From positions 1-5,128 of the forward strand of contig DYNT01000093.1 of NCBI GenBank assembly GCA_020720905.1: 5,128 nt of DNA, given 5' to 3'. A program made the translations under genes and the position numbers. This document shows positions 1 through 4,113 of this stretch, one piece after another (position 1 is the first letter of the stretch; the number at the start of each line of letters is the position of its first letter). The notes under the pieces were generated by a model. It did not search any database and had not been told where the DNA came from. It saw only the letters and a program-made list of their open reading frames with translations. Origin of the DNA: Micavibrio aeruginosavorus. GTDB lineage: Bacteria > Pseudomonadota > Alphaproteobacteria > UBA9219.

Positions 1-2
1 TG

Positions 3-443
3 AAGGGGCTTATTCCAGGCAGGGCCGTTCATTTTGCGCGGTGCTGTCACCCTCTGCCTGGCGATTCCATTGTCGGGATTGTTTCAACGGGGCGGGGCGT
101 GACCATTCATACGACGGATTGCGACACGCTGGATTCCTTCCGCGATATGCCAGAGCGTTGGATCAATGTAGATTGGGGCGAAGGCCATGGCAAGGACACG
201 GGCATGGTCGGGCGGCTTTCTATTGTTATCACCAATCGGCCTAATTCGTTGGGGACGCTCACCACCATCATCGGTAAGGGCAACGCGAATATCCTGAACC
301 TGAAAATCACCAACAGATCCATTGATTTCTTCGATATTTTGATTGATGTCGAGGTTGTGGACACCAACCATTTGCTGAGCGTTATCGCCGCGCTTCGCGC
401 CAGCAGCGCCATCATTTCGGTTGAGCGCACCAAAGGACGGTAG
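3..443 (+). CDS. rsh: Bifunctional (p)ppGpp synthetase/hydrolase (RelA/SpoT homologue), C-terminal part
   Basis: The open frame enters from the left edge, with its first complete codon at 3, and ends at TAG 441-443. About 146 residues are visible. The first stretch (positions 9-140) contains HFARCCHPLPGD followed by IVGIVSTGRGVTIHTTDCDTL. This is the Cys-Cys-His zinc-finger/RIS region that precedes the ACT domain in long RSH proteins. Residues from about GMVGRLSIVITNRPNSLG to the end form the C-terminal ACT domain, which senses ribosome and amino-acid status and controls the catalytic half. The hydrolase (HD), synthetase and TGS domains lie outside the window, so whether both activities survive cannot be judged. 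Alphaproteobacteria usually carry one long bifunctional RSH, annotated variously as relA, spoT or rsh. The product is cytosolic and ribosome-associated. The next gene starts 165 bp downstream, beyond two stem-loops, so co-transcription with fliI is unlikely but not excluded. Confidence 0.95.
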   Translation, partial: KGLIPGRAVHFARCCHPLPGDSIVGIVSTGRGVTIHTTDCDTLDSFRDMPERWINVDWGEGHGKDTGMVGRLSIVITNRPNSLGTLTTIIGKGNANILNLKITNRSIDFFDILIDVEVVDTNHLLSVIAALRASSAIISVERTKGR

Positions 444-488
444 AGCAGCTCCCCTTAAGGTGAAACACCTTAGGGGGTGAAGCTGCTC
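443..488 (+). terminator. Long stem-loop directly after the RSH stop codon, possible terminator
   Basis: GAGCAGCT (443-450) pairs with AGCTGCTC (481-488). Inside it, 451-462 pairs with 466-477 over 12 bp with one T-G wobble and an AAA loop (463-465). A 3-nt bulge (478-480) separates the two helices, giving about 20 bp of pairing that begins at the last base of the stop codon. The position suits transcription termination or 3'-end protection of the RSH mRNA. However, the downstream bases are GATAAAACAAAG rather than a T-tract, so a classical intrinsic terminator is not fully supported. Confidence 0.45.
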
Positions 489-502
489 GATAAAACAAAG
501 AA

Positions 503-546
503 GCTAGAGCCGTTTCTGATTCCAGCCAATCGGAAACGGCGCTAGC
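503..546. other. Second long stem-loop in the rsh-fliI gap
   Basis: The left arm 503-516 pairs with 533-546 over 14 positions with one mismatch. The pairing then continues inward through a T-G wobble (517/532) and GATT/AATC (518-521/528-531), leaving the 6-nt loop CCAGCC (522-527). On the plus strand it is followed by CTTGCGTT, which is not terminator-like. On the minus strand the downstream bases read TTCTTTGTTTTATC, which is T-rich. It could therefore stop antisense transcription coming out of fliI, or be a dispersed palindrome. No function can be assigned from sequence alone. Confidence 0.5.
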
Positions 547-591
547 CTTGCGTTACAGCGCATTCATGGCTAACCTTACCTTCGTTTTGCC

Positions 592-606
592 AAGAAAGTC
601 TTTCTT
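592..606. promoter_or_regulatory. Perfect inverted repeat covering the fliI ribosome-binding region
   Basis: AAGAAAG (592-598), one base, then CTTTCTT (600-606) form a perfect 7-bp inverted repeat ending two bases before the fliI ATG at 609. The only purine-rich Shine-Dalgarno-like bases upstream of fliI (AAGAAAG) lie in its left arm. The repeat could be an operator. The one-base centre is too tight for a good RNA hairpin unless the inner pairs open. It could also be a chance low-complexity match. Confidence 0.25.
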
Positions 607-608
607 CT

Positions 609-1955
609 ATGCTCCACGAATCCAGTCGTCTTGTCGCCGATATTGAAGCACTGTCGGACTTCCGTATTTTCGGTAGGGTCACGGCTGTGCAAGGGCTGCT
701 GATCGAGGTCGCGGGCGTTGAGCGGCACTTATCACTTGGTGGACGCTGCGCCATCGTGGCACGCGGCGGACGGCGCGTTTTATGCGAGGTTGTCGGCTTC
801 CGCGATGATCGCGCTTTGTTGCTTCCTTTTAACACGCTGGATGGGATAGGCCTTGGCTGCAAGGCGGAGGTTGCCGAAGCGCAGCCCACGATTTCCCCCA
901 CGCCGGCATGGCTGGGGCGTGTGATCAATGCGTTGGGCGAGCCGATTGATGGGGGGCTGCCGCTGCCGATGGGGGATCGTCACCAACCGATCCGCAGCAT
1001 GCCGCCGCCTGCGCATAAAAGAAAGCGTGTGGGAGGCAAGCTGGATCTTGGCGTGCGGGCGCTTAATACCTTTTTGACGTGTTGCAGCGGTCAGCGCATG
1101 GGGATTTTTGCGGGATCGGGCGTTGGTAAATCGATCCTGATGTCCATGATCTCGCGCTATACCTCGGCTGACGTTTCCGTGATTGGGTTGATTGGCGAAC
1201 GTGGCCGCGAGGTGCAAGAGTTTATCCATGACGATCTTGGCCCCGAAGGTTTGGCGCGAAGCGTTGTCGTTGTGGCGACGTCCGATGAAGCGCCACTCAT
1301 GCGCCGTCAGGCGGCGTTTATGACACTCGCAATGGCTGAGTATTTTCGCGACTTGGGCAAGAATGTCCTTTGCCTGATGGACAGCGTGACGCGCTTTGCG
1401 ATGGCGCAGCGTGAAATTGGCCTTGCAGCGGGGGAGCCCCCCACAACCAAGGGCTATCCGCCAACGACGTTTGCGGAATTGCCGAAATTGCTGGAGCGGG
1501 CAGGGCCTGGGGAAACAAACAAAGGCGCGGGGTCAATCACGGGGCTGTTTACGGTTCTTGTCGATGGCGATGATCATAATGAGCCGATTGCCGATGCAAC
1601 GCGTGGTATCTTGGACGGCCATATTGTATTGGAGCGCTCAATCGCCGAGCGTGGCCGTTATCCAGCCATCAACATTTTACGCAGCGTCTCGCGGACGATG
1701 CCTGCCTGCAACAATGAACCTGAAAACACGCTAGTCAATATGGCACGGCGGCATTTGGCGGCCTATGAAAACATGGCCGAGATGATCCGCCTTGGCGCGT
1801 ATCGCAAAGGAACCAACCGCGAGGTGGATGAGGCCATCAACTTTTATGAGCCCATCGAAACCTTTTTGCGCCAAGGCAAGGATGAAAGCGATAATCTGGG
1901 CGGCGGCTATGAAAAGCTGGCGCAGATTCTGGGCGTGCCTTGGAGTAGAACATGA
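609..1955 (+). CDS. fliI: Flagellum-specific ATPase FliI (export apparatus ATP synthase-like ATPase)
   Basis: This 448-residue protein matches the usual FliI length of about 430-460. FliI hydrolyses ATP at the cytoplasmic face of the flagellar type III export gate and helps feed rod, hook and filament subunits. Visible in order are an N-terminal beta-barrel region (about 15-95), the P-loop AGSGVGKS (168-175, Lys174), GERGREV (196-202, with the catalytic Glu197 position), Walker B NVLCLMD ending at Asp258, the family segment RFAMAQREIGLAAGEPP after it, and SVSRTMPA (359-366) with the likely arginine finger Arg362. A C-terminal helical domain ends in VPWSRT. The GERGREVQEF and SRTMPA forms separate it from F1 beta and from Rho. 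The ATG at 609 gives an N-terminus aligned with alphaproteobacterial FliI, but its ribosome-binding site is weak. The stop TGA overlaps an ATG at 1952 (ATGA) preceded by GGAG, the arrangement expected for a directly overlapping fliJ. The real fliJ now starts 350 bp later. Confidence 0.98.
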   Translation: MLHESSRLVADIEALSDFRIFGRVTAVQGLLIEVAGVERHLSLGGRCAIVARGGRRVLCEVVGFRDDRALLLPFNTLDGIGLGCKAEVAEAQPTISPTPAWLGRVINALGEPIDGGLPLPMGDRHQPIRSMPPPAHKRKRVGGKLDLGVRALNTFLTCCSGQRMGIFAGSGVGKSILMSMISRYTSADVSVIGLIGERGREVQEFIHDDLGPEGLARSVVVVATSDEAPLMRRQAAFMTLAMAEYFRDLGKNVLCLMDSVTRFAMAQREIGLAAGEPPTTKGYPPTTFAELPKLLERAGPGETNKGAGSITGLFTVLVDGDDHNEPIADATRGILDGHIVLERSIAERGRYPAINILRSVSRTMPACNNEPENTLVNMARRHLAAYENMAEMIRLGAYRKGTNREVDEAINFYEPIETFLRQGKDESDNLGGGYEKLAQILGVPWSRT

Positions 1956-2043
1956 TTTTTCTTATGCTCCTGTTGTTTGTTGTTGCCTCCTTTATACCTC
2001 TTCCACTTCAAAAGTTGGTTTTCTGGAACAGAAAAAAACAAGA

Positions 2044-2073
2044 AAATGGGATCCCCGCCTTTGCTGGGATGAC
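2044..2073 (-). repeat. Dispersed palindromic repeat, copy 1 (GIPAFAGMT type)
   Basis: The 30-nt unit AAATGGGATCCCC...GGGATGAC matches the reverse complement of 2154-2183 at 28 of 30 positions (differences at 2062 and 2065). It also folds on itself: ATCCCCGC (2051-2058) against GCTGGGAT (2063-2070), with one mismatch and a CTTT loop. Translated on the plus strand it gives GIPAFAGMT, a peptide that turns up in spurious ORFs of many proteobacterial genomes where this repeat class is abundant. Confidence 0.75.
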
Positions 2074-2153
2074 AGTATTTTTTGCGGCAAGGAATGGAAC
2101 AAAACGAGCCTTTTCGCCGTTTTTCTCCTGTACTCAAACGCCACTCTCGTCTC

Positions 2154-2183
2154 GTCATCCCCGCGAAGGCGGGGATCCCATTT
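2154..2183 (+). repeat. Dispersed palindromic repeat, copy 2, inverted relative to copy 1
   Basis: ATCCCCGC (2157-2164) and GCGGGGAT (2169-2176) form a perfect 8-bp stem with a GAAG loop, inside the 30-nt unit that pairs with copy 1 across an 80-nt spacer. The hairpin is followed, after CCCA, by the T-rich run 2181-2198 (TTTGTTTTCTTTTTTATT). On the plus strand it could therefore act as an intrinsic terminator or attenuator between fliI and fliJ. The offset of the T-tract from the stem makes this a weak prediction. Confidence 0.75.
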
Positions 2184-2235
2184 GTTTTCTTTTTTATTGT
2201 CAACGCTTGAAATGTTTTGAGTCTATGACTCTTAT

Positions 2236-2283
2236 GCCGCGCGGACGCGCGGCGCTGGATCCCGCTTTTCAGCGGGATGACGG
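2236..2283 (-). repeat. Dispersed palindromic repeat, copy 3, compound double hairpin
   Basis: Two adjacent stem-loops are present. GCCGCGC (2236-2242) pairs perfectly with GCGCGGC (2247-2253) around GGAC. ATCCCGC (2259-2265) pairs perfectly with GCGGGAT (2272-2278) around TTTTCA. The second hairpin carries the same GGATCCCGC...GGGATGAC skeleton as copies 1 and 2 and is oriented like copy 1. The unit ends only a few bases before the purine-rich stretch AAGGGGTGGGGG that serves as the fliJ ribosome-binding site. Confidence 0.65.
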
Positions 2284-2301
2284 TAAGGGGTGGGGGCTGG
2301 C

Positions 2302-2724
2302 ATGAAATCCCTTGCCACGCTGATTAAACTGCAAAAGACCAAGGTGGATGAACAGCGCGTTCTTTTGGCGAATCTTCAAAAACAATTGACGGAGATTCAA
2401 GCGCAGGTTGACGCGTTACGTGAGGAGCAAGCGCAGCAAGCGGCGCTGGTGCGTCAAGAACCAGACGTGGCGATGAATTATGATCTTTATCTTAAAGGCG
2501 TGCTGAAGCGTTTAGAGGTTCTTGAGAAAAGAAAACGAACGGTAGAGCTGGCCGTGAACCTTGCGCGGGATAAACTGGCCGAGCTTTTCGAAGAGCAAAA
2601 GCGCTATGAATTGGCTGAAAAAGCTCGCCTTGAAGAGGAAGAAGCCGAAGAGCAACGCCGCGAAACGCATATCCTTGATGAAGTCGGCAGCGTCAGCTTT
2701 GTCCGCAAGAAAAAGAAGAAGTAG
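2302..2724 (+). CDS. fliJ: Flagellar export protein FliJ
   Basis: This 140-residue protein is highly charged and almost entirely helical. Heptad-like Leu/Ala spacing runs from about residue 5 to 125, giving an antiparallel coiled-coil hairpin. The N-terminus MKSLATLIKLQKTKVDEQR is typical of alphaproteobacterial FliJ, and its position after fliI is the usual one. FliJ is the soluble stalk of the flagellar type III ATPase. It sits in the FliI hexamer like F1 gamma, links it to FlhA and escorts chaperones. It ends in a run of five lysines. I chose ATG 2302, which is preceded by AAGGGG/GGGGG. A GTG four codons upstream (2290) would place that ribosome-binding sequence inside the gene. The family is poorly conserved in sequence, so the call rests partly on context. 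ubiA begins 4 bp after the stop, so the two are almost certainly co-transcribed. Confidence 0.88.
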   Translation: MKSLATLIKLQKTKVDEQRVLLANLQKQLTEIQAQVDALREEQAQQAALVRQEPDVAMNYDLYLKGVLKRLEVLEKRKRTVELAVNLARDKLAELFEEQKRYELAEKARLEEEEAEEQRRETHILDEVGSVSFVRKKKKK

Positions 2725-2728
2725 AATC

Positions 2729-3631
2729 ATGACTCCGCACACGGATCTTCTCGAGGGCGATTGGATCGACCGTTTCTTGCCTGCGCCTGTGCGGCCTTAT
2801 GCGCGGCTGATGCGGCTTGATCGCCCGATTGGCACATGGCTGCTTTTGTTGCCATGCTTGTGGAGTGTGACACTGGCTAGTGATGGGTTGCCTTCTCCTG
2901 TTTTGCTCACACTCTTTGCGCTTGGGGCGCTGATTATGCGCGGCGCAGGCTGCGCGATTAACGATCTTTATGATCGCCATCTTGACGGACAGGTGGCGCG
3001 CACAGCCACGCGCCCCTTGCCAAGTGGTCAGGTCAAACCGTGGCAGGCGCTGTTATTCGTGACGGCGCTTTTGCTGCTGAGCCTTGCCGTGTTGGTGCAG
3101 TTTAATGCCTTCACTATCAAGTTGGGCGTGGCTTCACTGGCTTTGGTGCTGACCTATCCTTTGGCCAAGCGCGTGACGTGGTGGCCGCAGTTTGTTCTTG
3201 GCCTTACGTTCAATTGGGGGGCTCTCATGGGGTGGAGCGCGGTTCAGTGCAAGGTGGAAGCGCCCGCTCTTTTGCTTTATGGGGCTGGCATTTTCTGGAC
3301 GCTGGGCTATGACACGATCTATGCGCATCAAGACAAAGACGATGATGCGAAGATAGGGATCAAATCACTGGCGCTGAAGCTGGGGACGCAGGCGCGTCCC
3401 GTAATCGCGCTTTTCTACGCGGCCTTCTTTATGCTTTTTGTGCTGATTGGGTTGATGACAGGCTTAGGCACAACGTTTTATGGTGTGCTGGCGCTGGCGG
3501 TCTTGCACGCTTTTTGGCAGTTGGCAACGTGGCAAATAGATGATCCTGCCAACAGCCTCAGGCGCTTCAAAGCCAACCGCGACTTTGGCCTGATCGTTTG
3601 GGTCGCGCTCGCGGTTGGAAAAGCGTTCTAG
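2729..3631 (+). CDS. ubiA: 4-hydroxybenzoate polyprenyltransferase UbiA
   Basis: This 300-residue integral membrane prenyltransferase attaches the polyprenyl tail to 4-hydroxybenzoate in ubiquinone synthesis, at the inner membrane. The first Asp-rich motif is NDLYDRHLD (residues 78-86: Asp79, Asp82, Asp86), followed by RPLPSG (95-100). The second is YDTIYAHQDKDDD (194-206), then IGIKSLALKLG. Both bind Mg-diphosphate in this family. About eight or nine hydrophobic segments are visible, including 35-51, 58-77, 107-125, 128-145, 153-172, 226-244 and 249-265. The ending FKANRDFGLIVW is family-typical. Length and motifs favour UbiA over the related haem O synthase (CyoE) or chlorophyll/menaquinone enzymes. 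ATG 2729 is preferred over in-frame upstream starts, which would overlap fliJ extensively. The purine-rich AAGAAG ending fliJ provides its Shine-Dalgarno. It is presumably expressed from the flagellar transcript and/or an internal promoter I cannot see. Confidence 0.96.
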   Translation: MTPHTDLLEGDWIDRFLPAPVRPYARLMRLDRPIGTWLLLLPCLWSVTLASDGLPSPVLLTLFALGALIMRGAGCAINDLYDRHLDGQVARTATRPLPSGQVKPWQALLFVTALLLLSLAVLVQFNAFTIKLGVASLALVLTYPLAKRVTWWPQFVLGLTFNWGALMGWSAVQCKVEAPALLLYGAGIFWTLGYDTIYAHQDKDDDAKIGIKSLALKLGTQARPVIALFYAAFFMLFVLIGLMTGLGTTFYGVLALAVLHAFWQLATWQIDDPANSLRRFKANRDFGLIVWVALAVGKAF

Positions 3632-3639
3632 GAGAGAGG

Positions 3640-3939
3640 TTATTCCGCTACGCCGCGATATTCTTGAATGCGCGTGGCGCGAAGGCCGTGAACACCGTGG
3701 CTGTCGAGAAGGAATGACCACGATTTGAACTCTTCTTCGGACAGATGATAACGCTCACAGGCTTCATTAAGAGAGATAATGCCGTTCCGCACAGCCGTCA
3801 CAACCTGAGCCTTACGGCGCATAACCCAACGGCGCGTTTTAGGGGAAGGGAGTTTATCCATCTCTCTTTGGCGTTCAGTAGAGCGAACGATATGGACTTG
3901 ATCGCCATCGGTGCTGAATGATGCATTGGTCTGTGGCAT
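3640..3939 (-). CDS. sciP: SciP-like CtrA inhibitor (DUF1153 family helix-turn-helix protein)
   Basis: This 99-residue protein has the DUF1153 core LPSPKTRRWVMRRKAQVVTAVRNG (about 30-53), then ISLNEACERYHLSEEEFKSW (55-74) and HGVHGLRATRIQEYR (81-95). This is a Trp-repressor-like helix-turn-helix. In Caulobacter crescentus, SciP binds CtrA and/or DNA and blocks CtrA-activated transcription in swarmer cells, affecting flagellar, pilus and cell-cycle genes. I chose ATG 3937-3939 because GGAG (minus strand, 3947-3950) lies 7 nt upstream and the length then fits the family (about 90-100). An in-frame ATG at 4005 would add 22 residues unlike the family. The N-terminal 25 residues are variable. The stop lies 8 bp from the ubiA stop on the opposite strand, with no terminator between. 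The leader has a CtrA-like site. That the target is CtrA here is inferred from the family. Confidence 0.92.
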   Translation of the reverse strand: MPQTNASFSTDGDQVHIVRSTERQREMDKLPSPKTRRWVMRRKAQVVTAVRNGIISLNEACERYHLSEEEFKSWSFLLDSHGVHGLRATRIQEYRGVAE

Positions 3940-3946
3940 GATATAA

Positions 3947-3950
3947 CTCC
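3947..3950 (-). promoter_or_regulatory. Ribosome-binding site that decides the sciP start
   Basis: On the minus strand GGAG is followed by TTATATC and then ATG (3939-3937), a 7-nt spacing. No comparable purine-rich site precedes the longer in-frame start at 4005, which supports the 99-residue form of the protein. Confidence 0.75.
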
Positions 3951-4010
3951 GTTTGAAAGTATTGTGATGACAAGAAAAGGATACATGAAAATCCTTTAGG
4001 AACACCTAAT

Positions 4011-4026
4011 GTTAAGCTTAACGTAA
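4011..4026 (-). promoter_or_regulatory. Candidate CtrA box upstream of sciP
   Basis: Read on the minus strand this is TTAC-N7-TTAAC, one mismatch from the CtrA consensus TTAA-N7-TTAAC. It overlaps the perfect 12-bp palindrome GTTAAGCTTAAC (4011-4022). It lies 72-87 nt upstream of the sciP start codon, a reasonable distance for an activator site. More TTAA half-sites occur at 4069-4072 and 4077-4080, the first extended to TTAACCAT on the minus strand. CtrA control of sciP is known from Caulobacter. Its presence here is inferred from the motif and not demonstrated. Confidence 0.4.
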
Positions 4027-4080
4027 CGGCATCGCAACAAATAAAAATACTTTCATGAATAAAAATGGTTAAAACGTTAA

Positions 4081-4104
4081 GAAGGCCCTGCAAGCAGGGC
4101 CTTC
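4081..4104 (-). terminator. Intrinsic terminator of the VWA/TadG-like gene
   Basis: GAAGGCCCTG (4081-4090) and CAGGGCCTTC (4095-4104) form a perfect 10-bp stem with a 4-nt loop, 9 bp past the VWA gene's stop codon. On the minus strand the hairpin is followed by TTAACGTTTTAACC and then ATTTTTATT, a T-rich though interrupted tail. Position, stem strength and tail all fit a rho-independent terminator insulating sciP from the gene upstream. Confidence 0.85.
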
Positions 4105-4113
4105 CTGACAAAC

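Larger units (their letters stand above)
1956..2300. mobile_element. Repeat-bearing segment interrupting the fliI-fliJ junction, candidate insertion
   Basis: This 345-bp stretch has no convincing gene and is visibly more AT-rich than the flanking genes. It is flanked by the direct repeat CATGA (1951-1955 and 2301-2305), which may be a 5-bp target duplication. It holds three GGATCCC-type palindromic repeats, a T-rich run at 2181-2198 and the palindrome GAGTC-TAT-GACTC (2219-2231). Its two extreme ends are not inverted repeats of each other, so it is not a simple insertion sequence or MITE with intact ends, and no transposase is encoded. It may be a composite of several repeat insertions, or the CATGA match may be chance. 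Confidence 0.4.
1952..2305 (+). other. Doubtful 117-codon open frame bridging fliI and fliJ
   Basis: This frame starts at an ATG overlapping the fliI stop (ATGA, 1952-1955) behind a good GGAG at 1942-1945. It ends at a TGA overlapping the fliJ ATG (ATGA, 2302-2305). The first 20 or so residues are strongly hydrophobic (MIFLMLLLFVVASFIPLPLQ), like a signal peptide or membrane anchor. The rest runs through dispersed repeats and gives the familiar spurious peptides GIPAFAGMT and HPREGGDP, so a functional protein is unlikely. The initiation signals are good enough that ribosomes finishing fliI may well translate it. That could keep fliJ translationally coupled. I list it as a probable by-product of an insertion, not as a gene. 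Confidence 0.2.

Noticed and set aside
548..576. Possible sigma-70 promoter for fliI (TTGCGT, 17-nt spacer, TAACCT)
   Set aside because: Each hexamer matches only about half of the consensus, and no sigma-54 (TGGC-N7-TTGC) or sigma-28 pattern was found either. The fliI promoter remains unidentified.
780..1229. 149-codon minus-strand open frame
   Set aside because: It lies wholly inside fliI, which has complete family motifs. The antisense frame has a repetitive, Arg/His/Gln-rich composition typical of a shadow.
2101..2125. AAAACG...CGTTTTT as an intrinsic terminator after fliI
   Set aside because: It has only a 6-bp AT-rich stem with an 11-nt loop and mismatched interior, too weak to call.
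1907..2203. 98-codon minus-strand open frame across the fliI-fliJ gap
   Set aside because: It reads through the dispersed repeats in the opposite direction (GIPAFAGMT appears again) and into the end of fliI. It has no ribosome-binding site and no recognisable domain.
2561..2728. In-frame extension of ubiA by 56 codons into fliJ
   Set aside because: The extension is the frame-shifted fliJ sequence, rich in Lys/Ser/Ala, and has no UbiA similarity. The ATG at 2729 has a suitable purine-rich site and gives the usual UbiA length.
3940..4005. Longer sciP start at 4005
   Set aside because: It lacks a ribosome-binding site and would add 22 residues not expected for DUF1153 proteins. It also overlaps the leader inverted repeat, while ATG 3939 has GGAG at the right distance.
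3875..4111. 78-codon minus-strand open frame overlapping the sciP leader
   Set aside because: It is in a different frame from sciP and extends through the terminator of the upstream gene. It shows no recognisable domain or start signal.
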